Positions 1 to 14,700 are shown, counted from the stretch's first letter. The stretch: 64,000 nucleotides of DNA from Hetaerina americana (GCA_022747635.1 JAKTNV010000634.1:1-64000); one strand, 5' to 3'. Notes: generated by a model from the sequence alone, not told the origin. A program made the numbers and translations.

Positions 1-2879
1 TCTAAAAATATTGCGAAAAACAACAATCTTCCATTAGAGAGTGAATGTTTGTGGTGTATAGAAGGCATTTATTTCATTTTTAGAAATTTTATTTTTCTCA
101 TTGTTCCATGAAAAGTGCAATTACCCCCCCCTTTGGGTTCTACACGAAAATCACACTCGACACAAATCAAACAAAAATGTTTCCATGGTGTGTCTTTTTG
201 TTCATTTTCATCAAATAAACAAAATAAAACCCAGAGTTAATCATTAAAGACAAGAAATGAACATAAATGATGCCTAAGCGCAAGTGTTAATGTTAGTAAA
301 AGAGCCCAAATTTCTAAAAATATTGCGAAAAACAACAATCTTCCATTATAGAGTGAATGTTTGAGGTGTATCGAAGGCATTTATTTCATTTTTAGAAATT
401 TTAATTTTTCACATTTTTCCATGAAAAGTGCCAATACCCCCCCCCTTTGGGTTCTACAGGAAAATCTCTCTCGACACAAATCAAACAAAAATGTTTCCAT
501 GGTGTGTATTGTTGTTCATTTTCATCAAATAAAAAAAATAAAACCCAGAATAAATCATTAAAGACAAGAAATGAGCATAAAAGATGCCTCAGCGCAAGTG
601 TTAATGTTAGTAAAAGAGCCCAAATTTCAAAAAATATTGCGAAAAACAACAATCTTCCATTATAGAGTGAATGTTTGAGGTGTATAGAAGGCATTTATTT
701 CATTTTTCGAAATTTTAATTTTTCACATTTTTCCATGAAAAGTGCCAATACCCCCCCCTTCGGGTTCTTGGTGAAATTCTCACTCGACACAAATCAAACA
801 AAAATGTTTCCATGGTGTGTATTGTTGTTCATTTTCTTTAAATAAACAAAATAAAACCCAGAGTTAATCATTAAAGACAGGAAATGAGCATAAAAGATGC
901 CTCGCCGCAAGTGTTAATGTTAGTCAAAGAGCCCAAATTTCAAAAAATATTGCGAAAAACAACAATCTTCCATTATAGAGTGAATGTTTGAGGTGTATAG
1001 AAGGCATTTATTTCATTTTTAGACATTTTAATTTTTCACATTTTTCCATGAAAAGTGCCAATACCCCCCCCTTTGGGTTCTACATAAATATCACACTCGA
1101 CACAAATCAAACAAAAATGTTTCCATGGTGTGTCTTGTTGTTCATTTTCATCAAATAAACAAAATAAAACCCAGAATAAATCATTAAAGACAGGAAATGA
1201 GCATAAAAGATGCCTCAGCGCAAGTGTTAATGTTAGTAAAAGAGCCCAAATAACTAAAAATATTGCGAAAAACAACAATCTTCCATTATAGAGTGAATGT
1301 TTGAGGTGTATAGAAGGCATTTATTTCATTTTTAGAAATTTTAATTTTTCACATTATTCCATGAAAAGTGCCAATACCCCCCCCCTTTGGGTTCTTGGTG
1401 AAATTCTCACTCGGCACAAATCAAACAAAAATGTTTCCATGGTGTGTATTGTTGCTTATTTTCTTTAAATAAACAAAATAAAACCCAGAGTTAATCATTA
1501 AAGACAGGAAATGAGCATAAAAGATGCCTAAGCGCAAGTGTTAATGTTAGTCAAAGAGCCCAAATTTCTAAAAATATTGCGAAAAACAACAATCTTCCAT
1601 TAGAGAGTGAATGTTTGAGGTGTATAGAAGGCATTTATTTCATTTTTAGAAATTTTAATTTTTCACATTTTTCAATGAAAAGTGCCCATTGCCCTTTGGG
1701 TTCTAGGGGAAATTCTCACTCGACACAATTCAAACAAAAATGTTTCCATGGTTTGTATTGTTGTTCATTTTCATCAAATAAAAAAAATAAAACCCAGAGT
1801 TAATCATTAAAGACAAGAAATGAGCATAAAAGATGCCTCAGCGCAAGTGTTAATGTTGGTAAAAGAGCCCAAATTTCAAAAAATATTGCAAAAAACAACA
1901 ATCTTCCATTATAGAGTGAATGTTTGAGGTGTATAGAAGGCATTTATTTCATTTTTAGAAATTTTAATTTTTCACATTTTTCCATGAAAAGTGCCAATAC
2001 CCCCCCTTTGGGTTCTAGGTGAAATTCTCACTCGACACAAATCAAACAAAAATGTTTCCATGGTGTGTATTGTTGTTCATTTTCATCAAATAAACAAAAT
2101 AAAACCCAGAATATATCATTAAAGACAAGAAATGAGCATAAAAGATGCCTCAGCGCAAGTGGTAATGTTAGTAAAAGAGCCCAAATTTCTAAAAATATTG
2201 CGAAAAACAACAATCTTCCATTAGAGAGTGAATGTTTGAGGTGTATAGAAGGCATTTATTTCATTTTTAGAAATTTTATTTTTCTCATTGTTCCATGAAA
2301 AGTGCAATTACCCCCCCCTTTGGGTTCTACACGAAAATCACACTCGACACAAATCAAACAAAAATGTTTCCATGGTGTGTCTTTTTGTTCATTTTCATCA
2401 AATAAACAAAATAAAACCCAGAGTTAATCATTAAAGACAAGAAATGAACATAAATGATGCCTAAGCGCAAGTGTTAATGTTAGTAAAAGAGCCCAAATTT
2501 CTAAAAATATTGCGAAAAACAACAATCTTCCATTATAGAGTAAATGTTTGAGTCGTATAGAAGGCATTTATTTCATTTTTCGAAATTTTAATTTTTCACA
2601 TTTTTCCATGAAAACTGCCAATACCCCCCCCTTTGGGTTCTAGGTGAAAATCTCACTCGACACAAATCAAACAAATATGTTTCCATGGTGTGTATTGTTG
2701 TTCATTTTCATCAAATAAAAAAAAAAAAACCCAGAATAAATCATTAAAGACAAGAAATGAGCATAAAAGATGCCTCAGCGCAAGTGTTAATGTTAGTAAA
2801 AGAGCCCAAATTTCAAAAAATATTGCGAAAAACAACAATCTTCCATTATAGAGTCAATGTTTGAGGTGTATAGAAGGCA

Positions 2880-4055
2880 TTTATTTCATTTTTAGAAATT
2901 TTAATTTTTCACATTTTTCCATGAAAAGTGCCAATACCCCCCCTTTGGGTTCTAGGTGAAATTCTCACTCGACACAAATCAAACAAAAATGTTTCCATGG
3001 TGTTGTTCATTTTCATCAAATAAACAAAATAAAACCCAGAGTTAATCATTAAAGACAGGAAATGAGCATAAAAGATGCCTAAGCGCAAGTGATAATGTTA
3101 GTAAAAGAGCCCAAATTTCAAAAAATATTGCGAAAAACAACAATCTTCCATTATAGAGTAAAAGTTTGAGGTTTATAGAAGGCATTTATTTCATTTTTAG
3201 ACATTTTAATTTTTCACATTTTTCCATGAAAAGTGCCAATACCCCCCCCTTTGGGTTCTAGGTGAAATTCTCACTCGACACAAATCAAACAAAAATGTTT
3301 CCATGGTGTGTCTTGTTGTTCATTTTCATCAAATAAACAAAATAAAACCCAGAATAAATCATTAAAGACAGGAAATGAGCATAAAAGATGCCTCGCCGCA
3401 AGTGTTAATGTTAGTCAAAGAGCCCAAATTTCAAAAAATATTGCGAAAAACAACAATCTTCCATTATAGAGTGAATGTTTGAGGTGTATACAAGGCATTT
3501 ATTTCATTTTTAGAAATTTTAATTTTTCACATTTTTCCCTGAAAAGTGCCAATACCCCCCCTTTGGGTTCTAGGTGAAATTCTCACTCGGCACAAATCAA
3601 ACAAAAATGTTTCCATGGTGTGTATTGTTGTTCATTTTCTTTAAATAAACAAAATAAAACCCAGAGTTAATCATTAAAGACAGGAAATGAGCATAAAAGA
3701 TGCCTAAGCGCAAGTGTTAATGTTAGTAAAAGAGCCCAAATTTCTAAAAATATTGCGAAAAACAACAATCTTCCATTATAGAGTGAATGTTTGAGGTGTA
3801 TAGAAGGCATTTATTTCATTTTTAGAAATTTTAATTTTTCACATTTTTCCATTAAAAGTGCCAATACCCCCCCCTTTGGGTTCTACATAAAAATCACACT
3901 CGACACAAATCAAACAAAAATGTTTCCATGGTGTGTCTTGTTGTTCATTTTCATTAAATAAACAAAATAAAACCCAGAATAAATCATTAAAGACAGGAAA
4001 TGAGCATAAAAGATGCCTCGCCGCAAGTGTTAATGTTAGTAAAAGAGCCCAAATT
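2880..4055 (+). repeat. Segment repeated at 5688-6863 (spacing 2808 bp, 9 monomers)
   Basis: A monomer with a 5-bp deletion after CCATGG (ggtgttgttc instead of ggtgtgtattgttgttc) occurs at 2999 and again at 5807. The following monomers, including the ctacataaa copy, match in order at the same 2808-bp offset. Similarity stops near 4055 and 6863, where tttctaaaaat is replaced by tttcaaaaaat. The simplest reading is an old unequal exchange inside the divergent block. Confidence 0.7.
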
Positions 4056-4790
4056 TCTAAAAATATTGCGAAAAACAACAATCTTCCATTATAGAGTGAA
4101 TGTTTGAGGTGTATAGAAGGCATTTATTTCATTTTTAGAAATTTTAATTTTTCACATTTTTCCATGAAAAGTGCCAATACCCCCCCCTTTGGGTTCTAGG
4201 TGAAATTCTCACTCGACACAAATCAAACAAAAATGTTTCCATGGTGTGTATTGTTGTTCATTTTCATCAAATAAACAAAATAAAACCCAGAGTTAATCAT
4301 TAAAGACAGGAAATGAGCATAAAAGATGCCTAAGCGCAAGTGTTAATGTTAGTAAAAGAGCCCAAATTTCAAAAAATATTGCGAAAAACAACAATATTCC
4401 ATTATAGAGTAAAAGTTTGAGGTGTATAGAAGGCATTTATTTCATTTTTAGAAATTTTAATTTTTCACATTTTTCCATGAAAAGTGCCAATACCCCCCCT
4501 TTGGGTTCTTGGTGAAATTCTCACTCGACACAAATCAAACAAAAATGTTTCCATGGTGTGTATTGTTGTTCATTTTCATCAAATAAAAAAAATAAAACCC
4601 AGAATAAATCATTAAAGATGAGAAATGAGCATAAAAGATGCCTCAGCGCAAGTGTTAATGTTAGTAAAAGAGCCCAAATTTCTAAAAATATTGCGAAAAA
4701 CAACAATCTTCCATTATAGAGTGAATGTTTGAGGTGTATCGAAGGCATTTATTTCATTTTTAGAAATTTTAATTTTTCACATTTTTCCAT
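3870..4790 (+). repeat. Segment repeated at 7303-8222 (spacing ~3433 bp, 11 monomers)
   Basis: The ctacataaa monomer near 3884 and the two monomers after it, including gagtaaaagtttg and the long A-run in place of aaacaaaat near 4585, recur at about 7317-8222 at a constant offset of 3433 bp. One difference is acataaaaatcac against acataaaaattac. The partner copies separate again near 4810 and 8243, where ctacagg meets ctaggtg. Confidence 0.65.
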
Positions 4791-5687
4791 GAAAAGTGCC
4801 AATACCCCCCCCCTTTGGGTTCTACAGGAAAATCCCTCTCGACACAAATCAAACAAAAATGTTTCCATGGTGTGTATTGTTGTTCATTTTCTTTAAATAA
4901 ACAAAATAAAACCCAGAGTTAATCATTAAAGACAGGAAATGAGCATAAAAGATGCCTCGCCGCAAGTGTTAATGTTTGTCAAAGAGCCCAAATTTCAAAA
5001 AATATTGCGAAAAACAACAATCTTCCATTATAGAGTGAATGTTTGAGGTGTATACAAGGCATTTATTTAATTTTTAGAAATTTTAATTTTTCACATTTTT
5101 CCATTAAAAGTGCCAATACCCCCCCCTTTGGGTTCTACATAAAAATCACACTCGACACAAATCAAACAAAAATGTTTCCATGGTGTGTCTTTTTGTTCAT
5201 TTTCATCAAATAAACAAAATAAAACCCAGAGTTAATCATTAAAGACAAGAAATGAACATAAATGATGCCTAAGCGCAAGTGTTAATGTTAGTAAAAGAGC
5301 CCAAATTTCTAAAAATATTGCGAAAAACAACAATCTTCCATTATAGAGTGAATGTTTGAGGTGTATAGAAGGCATTTATTTCATTTTTAGAAATTTTAAT
5401 ATTTCACATTTTTCCATGACAAGTGCCAATACCCCCCCCTTTGGGTTCTAGGTGAAATTCTCACTCGGCACAAATCAAACAAAAATGTTTCCATGGTGTG
5501 TATTGTTGTTCATTTTCTTTAAATAAACAAAATAAAACCCAGAGTTAATCATTAAAGACAGGAAATGAGCATAAAAGATGCCTAAGCGCAAGTGTTAATG
5601 TTAGTAAAAGAGCCCAAATTTCTAAAAATATTGCGAAAAACAACAATCTTCCATTATAGAGCAAATGTTTGAGGTGTATAGAAGGCA

Positions 5688-6863
5688 TTTATTTCATTTT
5701 TAGAAATTTTAATTTTTCACATTTTTCCATGAAAAGTGCCAATACCCCCCCTTTGGGTTCTAGGTGAAATTCTCACTCGACACAAATCAAACAAAAATGT
5801 TTCCATGGTGTTGTTCATTTTCATCAAATAAACAAAATAAAACCCAGAGTTAATCATTAAAGACAGGAAATGAGCATAAAAGATGCCTAAGCGCAAGTGT
5901 TAATGTTAGTAAAAGAGCCCAAATTTCAAAAAAATAGTGCGAAAAACAACAATCTTCCATTATAGAGTAAAAGTTTGAGGTGTATAGAAGGCATTTATTT
6001 CATTTTTAGAAATTTTAATTTTTCACATTTTTCCATGAAAAGTGCCAATACCCCCCCTTTGGGTTCTAGGTGAAATTCTCACTCGACACAAATCAAACAA
6101 AAATGTTTCCATGGTGTGTCTTGTTGTTCATTTTCATCAAATAAACAAAATAAAACCCAGAATAAATCATTAAAGACAGGAAATGAGCATAAAAGATGCC
6201 TCGCCGCAAGTGTTAATGTTAGTCAAAGAGCCCAAATTTCAAAAAATATTGCGAAAAACAACAATCTTCCATTATAGAGTGAATGTTTGAGGTGTATACA
6301 AGGCATTTATTTCATTTTTAGAAATTTTAATTTTTCACATTTTTCCATGAAAAGTGCCAATACCCCCCCTTTGGGTTCTAGGTGAAATTCTCACTCGGCA
6401 CAAATCAAACAAAAATGTTTCCATGGTGTGTATTGTTGTTCATTTTCTTTAAATAAACAAAATAAAACCCAGAGTTAATCATTAAAGACAGGAAATGAGC
6501 ATAAAAGATGCCTAAGCGCAAGTGTTAATGTTAGTAAAAGAGCCCAAATTTCTAAAAATATTGCGAAAAACAACAATCTTCCATTATAGAGTGAATGTTT
6601 GAGGTGTATAGAAGGCATTTATTTCATTTTTAGAAATTTTAATTTTTCACATTTTTCCATTAAAAGTGCCAATACCCCCCCCTTTGGGTTCTACATAAAA
6701 ATCACACTCGACACAAATCAAACAAAAATGTTTCCATGGTGTGTCTTGTTGTTCATTTTCATTAAATAAACAAAATAAAACCCAGAATAAATCATTAAAG
6801 ACAGGAAATGAGCATAAAAGATGCCTCGCCGCAAGTGTTAATGTTAGTAAAAGAGCCCAAATT
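5688..6863 (+). repeat. Second copy of the 2880-4055 segment
   Basis: It carries the same 5-bp-deleted monomer (ggtgttgttc at 5807) and the same monomer order as 2880-4055, displaced by 2808 bp. It is less identical to its partner than the duplications after 8.6 kb are to theirs, which suggests an older event. Confidence 0.7.
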
Positions 6864-7302
6864 TCAAAAAATATTGCGAAAAACAACAATCTTCCATTAT
6901 AGAGTAAAAGTTTGAGGTGTATAGAAGGCATTTATTTCATTTTTAGAAATTTTAATTTTTCACATTTTTCCATGAAAAGTGCCAATACCCCCCCCTTTGG
7001 GTTCTAGGTGAAATTCTCACTCGACACAAATCAAACAAAAATGTTTCCATGGTGTGTCTTGTTGTTCATTTTCATCAAATAAACAAAATAAAACCCAGAA
7101 TAAATCATTAAAGACAGGAAATGAGCATAAAAGATGCCTCGCCGCAAGTGTTAATGTTAGTCAAAGAGCCCAAATATCAAAAAATATTGCGAAAAACAAC
7201 AATCTTCCATTAGAGAGTGAATGTTTGAGGTGTATACAAGGCATTTATTTCATTTTTAGAAATTTTAATTTTTCACATTTTTCCATGAAAAGTGCCAATA
7301 CC

Positions 7303-8222
7303 CCCCCTTTGGGTTCTACATAAAAATTACACTCGACACAAATCAAACAAAAATGTTTCCATGGTGTGTCTTGTTGTTCATTTTCATTAAATAAACAAAA
7401 TAAAACCCAGAATAAATCATTAAAGACAGGAAATGAGCATAAAAGATGCCTCGCCGCAAGTGTTAATGTTAGTAAAAGAGCCCAAATTTCTAAAAATATT
7501 GCGAAAAACAACAATCTTCCATTATAGAGTGAATGTTTGAGGTGTATAGAAGGCATTTATTTCATTTTTAGAAATTTTAATTTTTCACATTTTTCCATGA
7601 AAAGTGCCAATACCCCCCCCTTTGGGTTCTAGGTGAAATTCTCACTCGACACAAATCAAACAAAAATGTTTCCATGGTGTGTATTGTTGTTCATTTTCAT
7701 CAAATAAACAAAATAAAACCCAGAGTTAATCATTAAAGACAGGAAATGAGCATAAAAGATGCCTAAGCGCAAGTGTTAATGTTAGTAAAAGAGCCCAAAT
7801 TTCAAAAAATATTGCGAAAAACAACAATATTCCATTATAGAGTAAAAGTTTGAGGTGTATAGAAGGCATTTATTTCATTTTTAGAAATTTTAATTTTTCA
7901 CATTTTTCCATGAAAAGTGCCAATACCCCCCCTTTGGGTTCTTGGTGAAATTCTCACTCGACACAAATCAAACAAAAATGTTTCCATGGTGTGTATTGTT
8001 GTTCATTTTCATCAAATAAAAAAAATAAAACCCAGAATAAATCATTAAAGACAAGAAATGAGCATAAAAGATGCCTCAGCGCAAGTGTTAATGTTAGTAA
8101 AAGAGCCCAAATTTCTAAAAATATTGCGAAAAACAACAATCTTCCATTATAGAGTGAATGTTTGAGGTGTATCGAAGGCATTTATTTCATTTTTAGAAAT
8201 TTTAATTTTTCACATTTTTCCA
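7303..8222 (+). repeat. Second copy of the 3870-4790 segment
   Basis: Monomer order and private variants match 3870-4790 at an offset of 3433 bp. The C-tract at the start is one base shorter (7 C against 8 C). A closely similar monomer follows directly at about 8223-8530, so the block ends in a local tandem copy. Confidence 0.65.
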
Positions 8223-8644
8223 TGAAAAGTGCCAATACCCCCCCCTTTGGGTTCTAGGTGAAAATCTCACTCGACACAAATCAAACAAAAATGTTTCCAT
8301 GGTGTGTATTGTTGTTCATTTTCATCAAATAAACAAAATAAACCCAGAATAAATCATTAAAGACAAGAAATGAGCATAAAAGATGCCTCAGCGCAAGTGT
8401 TAATGTTAGTAAAAGAGCCCAAATTTCTAAAAATATTGCGAAAAACAACAATCTTCCATTATAGAGTGAATGTTTGAGGTGTATCGAAGGCATTTATTTC
8501 ATTTTTAGAAATTTTAATTTTTCACATTTTTCCATGAAAAGTGCCAATACCCCCCCCCTTTGGGTTCTACAGGAAAATCCCTCTCGACACAAATCAAACA
8601 AAAATGTTTCCATGGTGTGTATTGTTGTTCATTTTCATCAAATA

Positions 8645-11600
8645 AACAAAATAAACCCAGAGTTAATCATTAAAGACAGAAAATGAGCATAAAAGATGCC
8701 TCAGCGCAAGTGTTAATGTTAGTAAAAGAGCCCAAATTTCAAAAAATATTGCGAAAAACAACAATCTTCCATTATAGAGTGAATGTTTGAGGTGTATAGA
8801 AGGCATTTATTTCATTTTTAGAAATTTTAATTTTTCACATTTTTCCATGAAAAGTGCCAATACCCCCCCCTTTGGGTTCTAGGTGAAATTCTCACTCGAC
8901 ACAAATCAAACAAAAAAGTTTCCATGGTGTGTATTGTTGTTCATTTTCATTAAATAAACAAAATAAAACCCAGAGTTAATCATTAAAGACAGGAAATGAG
9001 CATAAAAGATGCCTCAGCGCAAGCGTTATGTTAGTAAAAGAGCCCAAACTTCAAAAAATATTGCGAAAAACAACAATCTTCCATTATAGAGTGAATGTTT
9101 GAGGTGTATACAAGGCATTTATTTCATTTTTAGAAATTTTAATTTTTCACATTTTTCCATGAAAAGTGCCAATACCCCCCCATTTGGGTTCTACTCGAAA
9201 ATCACCCTCTACACAAATCAAACAAAAATGTTTCCATGGTGTGTCTTGTTGTTCATTTTCATCAAATAAACAAAATAAAACCCAGAATATATCATTAAAG
9301 ACAAGAAATGAGCATAAAAGATGCCTCAGCGCAAGTGTTAATGTTAGTAAAAGAGCCCAAATTTCAAAAAATATTGCGAAAAACAACAATCTTCCATTAT
9401 AGAGTGAATGTTTGAGGTGTATAGAAGGCATTTATTTCATTTTTAGAAATTTTATTTTTTCACATTTTTCCATGAAAAGTGCCAATACCCCCCCCTTTGG
9501 GTTCTAGGTGAAAATCTCACTCGTACCAATCAAACAAAAATGTTTCCATGGTGTGTATTTTTGTTCATTTTCATCAAATAAACAAAATAAAACCCAGAAT
9601 AAATCATTAAAGACAAGAAATGAGCTTAAAAGATGCCTCGGCGCAAGTGTTAATGTTAGTTAAGGAGCCCAAATTTCAAAAAATATTGCGAAAAACAACA
9701 ATCTTCCATTATAGAGTGAATGTTTGACGTGTATAGAAGGCATTTATTTCATTTTTGAAAAATTTTAATTTTTCACATTTCTCCATGAAAAGTGCCAATA
9801 CCCCCCCCTTTGGGTTCTAGGTGAAATTCTCACTCGACACAATTCAAACAAAAATGTTTCCATGGTGTGTATTGTTGTTCATTTTCATCAAATAAACAAA
9901 ATAAAACCCAGACTTAATCATTAAAGACAAGAAATGAGCATAAAAGATGCCTCAGCGCAAGTGTTAATGTTAGTGAAAGAGCCCAAATTTCAAAAAATAT
10001 TGCGAAAAACAACAATCTTCCATTATAGAGTGAATGTTTGAGGTGTATACAAGGCATTTATTTCATTTTTAGAAATTTTAATTTTTCACATTTTTCCATG
10101 AAAAGTGCCAAAACCTTCCCCTTTGGGTTCTACACGAAAATCACCCTCGACACAAATCCAACAAAAATGTTTCCATGGTGTGTCTTGTTGTTCATTTTCA
10201 TAAAATAAACAAAATAAAACCCAGAATATATCATTAAAGACAAGAAATGAGCATAAAATATGCCTCAGCGCAAGTGTTAATGTTAGTAAAAGAGTCCAAA
10301 TTTCAAAAAATATTGCGAAAAACAACAATCTTCCATTATAGAGTGAATGTTTGAGGTGTATAGAAGGCATTTATTTCATTTTTAGAAATTTTAATTTTTC
10401 ACATTTTTCCATGAAAAGTGCCAATACCCCCCCTTTGGGTTCTAGGTGAAAATCTCACTCGACACAAATCAAACAAAAATGTTTCCATGGTGTGTATTGT
10501 TGTTCATTTTCATCAAATAAACAAAATAAAACCCAGAGTTAATCATTAAAGACAGGAAATGAGCATAAAAGATGCCTCAGCGCTTAGTAAAAGAGCCGAA
10601 ATTTCAAAAAATATTGCGAAAAACAACAATCATCCATTATAGAGTGAATGTTTGAGGTGAATAGAAGGCATTTATTTCATTTTTAGAAATTTTAAATTTT
10701 CACATTTTTCCATGAAAAGTGCCAATGCCCCCCCTTTGGGTTCTAGGTGAAATTCTCACTCGACACAAATCAAACAAAAATGTTTCCATGGTGTGTATTG
10801 TTGTTCATTTTCATCAAATAAACAAAATAAAACCCAGAGTTAATCATTAAATACAGGAAATGAGCATAAAAGATGCCTCAGCGCTTAGTAAAAGAGCCGA
10901 AATTTCAAAAAATATTGCGAAAAACAACAATCTTCCATTAAAGAGTGAATGTTTGAGGTGAATAGAAGGCATTTATTTCATTTTTAGAAATTTTAATTTT
11001 TCACATTTTTCCATTAAAAGTGCCAATACCCCCCCTTTGGGTTCTACACGAAAATCACCCTCGATACAAATCAAACAAAAATGTTTCCATGGTGTGTCTT
11101 GTTGTTCATTTTCATCAAATTAACAAAATAAAACCCAGAATATATCATTAAAGACAAGAAATGAGCATAAAAGATGCCTCAGCGCAAGTGTTAATGTTAG
11201 TAAAAGAGCCCAAATTTCAAAAAATATTGCGAAAAACAACAATCTTCCATTATAGAGTGAATGTTTGAGGTGTATAGAAGGCATTTATTTCATTTTTAGA
11301 AATTTTAATTTTTCACATTTTTCCATTAAAAGTGCCAATACCCCCCTTTTGGCTTCTAGGTGAAAATCTCACTCGACGGGAATCAAACAAAAATGTTTCC
11401 ATGGTGTGTATTGTTGTTCATTTTCATCAAATAAACAAAATAAAACCCAGAATAAATCATTAAAGACAGGAATTGAGCATAAAAGATGCCTCAGCGCAAG
11501 TGTTAATGTTAGTAAAAGAGCCCAAATTTCAAAAAATATTGCGAAAAACAACAATCTTCCATTATAGAGTGAATGTATGAGGTGTATACAAGGCATTTAT

Positions 11601-11745
11601 TTCATTTTTAGAAATTTTAATTTTTCACATTTTTCCATGAAAAGTGCCAATACCCCCCCCCCTTTGGGTTCTACACGAAAATCACCCTCGACACAAATCA
11701 AACAAAAATGTTTCCATGGTGTGTCTTGTTGTTCATTTTCATCAA
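8645..11745 (+). repeat. 10-monomer higher-order unit, copy 1
   Basis: This unit is repeated directly downstream at an offset of 3104-3105 bp. Shared private variants include aaataaaccc near 8648, accctctacac near 9203, aaaccttcccc near 10110, two consecutive E-deleted monomers (10580 and 10881), aatgcccccc near 10725, and the D monomer at 11374. I saw only two clear differences between the copies: a missing base in gcgttatgtt near 9026, and a C-to-A change after the C-tract at 9182. This near identity over 3.1 kb, set against ordinary divergence between neighbouring monomers, defines a true higher-order repeat. Its length is a little below 10 x 313 because two members carry the 11-bp deletion. 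Confidence 0.9.
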
Positions 11746-14700
11746 ATAAACAAAATAAACCCAGAGTTAATCATTAAAGACAGAAAATGAGCATAAAAGA
11801 TGCCTCAGCGCAAGTGTTAATGTTAGTAAAAGAGCCCAAATTTCAAAAAATATTGCGAAAAACAACAATCTTCCATTATAGAGTGAATGTTTGAGGTGTA
11901 TAGAAGGCATTTATTTCATTTTTAGAAATTTTAATTTTTCACATTTTTCCATGAAAAGTGCCAATACCCCCCCCTTTGGGTTCTAGGTGAAATTCTCACT
12001 CGACACAAATCAAACAAAAAAGTTTCCATGGTGTGTATTGTTGTTCATTTTCATTAAATAAACAAAATAAAACCCAGAGTTAATCATTAAAGACAGGAAA
12101 TGAGCATAAAAGATGCCTCAGCGCAAGCGTTAATGTTAGTAAAAGAGCCCAAACTTCAAAAAATATTGCGAAAAACAACAATCTTCCATTATAGAGTGAA
12201 TGTTTGAGGTGTATACAAGGCATTTATTTCATTTTTAGAAATTTTAATTTTTCACATTTTTCCATGAAAAGTGCCAATACCCCCCCCTTTGGGTTCTACT
12301 CGAAAATCACCCTCTACACAAATCAAACAAAAATGTTTCCATGGTGTGTCTTGTTGTTCATTTTCATCAAATAAACAAAATAAAACCCAGAATATATCAT
12401 TAAAGACAAGAAATGAGCATAAAAGATGCCTCAGCGCAAGTGTTAATGTTAGTAAAAGAGCCCAAATTTCAAAAAATATTGCGAAAAACAACAATCTTCC
12501 ATTATAGAGTGAATGTTTGAGGTGTATAGAAGGCATTTATTTCATTTTTAGAAATTTTATTTTTTCACATTTTTCCATGAAAAGTGCCAATACCCCCCCC
12601 TTTGGGTTCTAGGTGAAAATCTCACTCGTACCAATCAAACAAAAATGTTTCCATGGTGTGTATTTTTGTTCATTTTCATCAAATAAACAAAATAAAACCC
12701 AGAATAAATCATTAAAGACAAGAAATGAGCTTAAAAGATGCCTCGGCGCAAGTGTTAATGTTAGTTAAGGAGCCCAAATTTCAAAAAATATTGCGAAAAA
12801 CAACAATCTTCCATTATAGAGTGAATGTTTGACGTGTATAGAAGGCATTTATTTCATTTTTGAAAAATTTTAATTTTTCACATTTCTCCATGAAAAGTGC
12901 CAATACCCCCCCCTTTGGGTTCTAGGTGAAATTCTCACTCGACACAATTCAAACAAAAATGTTTCCATGGTGTGTATTGTTGTTCATTTTCATCAAATAA
13001 ACAAAATAAAACCCAGACTTAATCATTAAAGACAAGAAATGAGCATAAAAGATGCCTCAGCGCAAGTGTTAATGTTAGTGAAAGAGCCCAAATTTCAAAA
13101 AATATTGCGAAAAACAACAATCTTCCATTATAGAGTGAATGTTTGAGGTGTATACAAGGCATTTATTTCATTTTTAGAAATTTTAATTTTTCACATTTTT
13201 CCATGAAAAGTGCCAAAACCTTCCCCTTTGGGTTCTACACGAAAATCACCCTCGACACAAATCCAACAAAAATGTTTCCATGGTGTGTCTTGTTGTTCAT
13301 TTTCATAAAATAAACAAAATAAAACCCAGAATATATCATTAAAGACAAGAAATGAGCATAAAATATGCCTCAGCGCAAGTGTTAATGTTAGTAAAAGAGT
13401 CCAAATTTCAAAAAATATTGCGAAAAACAACAATCTTCCATTATAGAGTGAATGTTTGAGGTGTATAGAAGGCATTTATTTCATTTTTAGAAATTTTAAT
13501 TTTTCACATTTTTCCATGAAAAGTGCCAATACCCCCCCTTTGGGTTCTAGGTGAAAATCTCACTCGACACAAATCAAACAAAAATGTTTCCATGGTGTGT
13601 ATTGTTGTTCATTTTCATCAAATAAACAAAATAAAACCCAGAGTTAATCATTAAAGACAGGAAATGAGCATAAAAGATGCCTCAGCGCTTAGTAAAAGAG
13701 CCGAAATTTCAAAAAATATTGCGAAAAACAACAATCATCCATTATAGAGTGAATGTTTGAGGTGAATAGAAGGCATTTATTTCATTTTTAGAAATTTTAA
13801 ATTTTCACATTTTTCCATGAAAAGTGCCAATGCCCCCCCTTTGGGTTCTAGGTGAAATTCTCACTCGACACAAATCAAACAAAAATGTTTCCATGGTGTG
13901 TATTGTTGTTCATTTTCATCAAATAAACAAAATAAAACCCAGAGTTAATCATTAAATACAGGAAATGAGCATAAAAGATGCCTCAGCGCTTAGTAAAAGA
14001 GCCGAAATTTCAAAAAATATTGCGAAAAACAACAATCTTCCATTAAAGAGTGAATGTTTGAGGTGAATAGAAGGCATTTATTTCATTTTTAGAAATTTTA
14101 ATTTTTCACATTTTTCCATTAAAAGTGCCAATACCCCCCCTTTGGGTTCTACACGAAAATCACCCTCGATACAAATCAAACAAAAATGTTTCCATGGTGT
14201 GTCTTGTTGTTCATTTTCATCAAATTAACAAAATAAAACCCAGAATATATCATTAAAGACAAGAAATGAGCATAAAAGATGCCTCAGCGCAAGTGTTAAT
14301 GTTAGTAAAAGAGCCCAAATTTCAAAAAATATTGCGAAAAACAACAATCTTCCATTATAGAGTGAATGTTTGAGGTGTATAGAAGGCATTTATTTCATTT
14401 TTAGAAATTTTAATTTTTCACATTTTTCCATTAAAAGTGCCAATACCCCCCTTTTGGCTTCTAGGTGAAAATCTCACTCGACGGGAATCAAACAAAAATG
14501 TTTCCATGGTGTGTATTGTTGTTCATTTTCATCAAATAAACAAAATAAAACCCAGAATAAATCATTAAAGACAGGAATTGAGCATAAAAGATGCCTCAGC
14601 GCAAGTGTTAATGTTAGTAAAAGAGCCCAAATTTCAAAAAATATTGCGAAAAACAACAATCTTCCATTATAGAGTGAATGTATGAGGTGTATACAAGGCA

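Larger units (their letters stand above)
1..8640 (+). repeat. Divergent satellite block with its own variant set
   Basis: About 28 monomers carry markers that are rare or absent later: cctaagcgc and cctcgccgc in place of cctcagcgc, ttctttaaataaac in place of ttcatcaaataaac, ctacataaa or ctacaggaaaatc after the C-tract, gagtaaaagtttg, and tttctaaaaatattg. The D type (cgacggg) and the E deletion (gcgcttagt), common downstream, do not occur here. Neighbouring copies look more heterogeneous than in the rest of the window. In many satellites array flanks are more diverged than the homogenised core, so this block may lie toward an array edge; that is inference. cctaagcgc reappears only sporadically later (for example near 17405, 32061, 34541 and 42341). 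Confidence 0.8.

Noticed and set aside
11374..11381. CENP-B box (the cggg in cgacgggaatc of D monomers)
   Set aside because: The essential ttcg at the required spacing before cggg is absent on either strand, so the motif does not match the known box.
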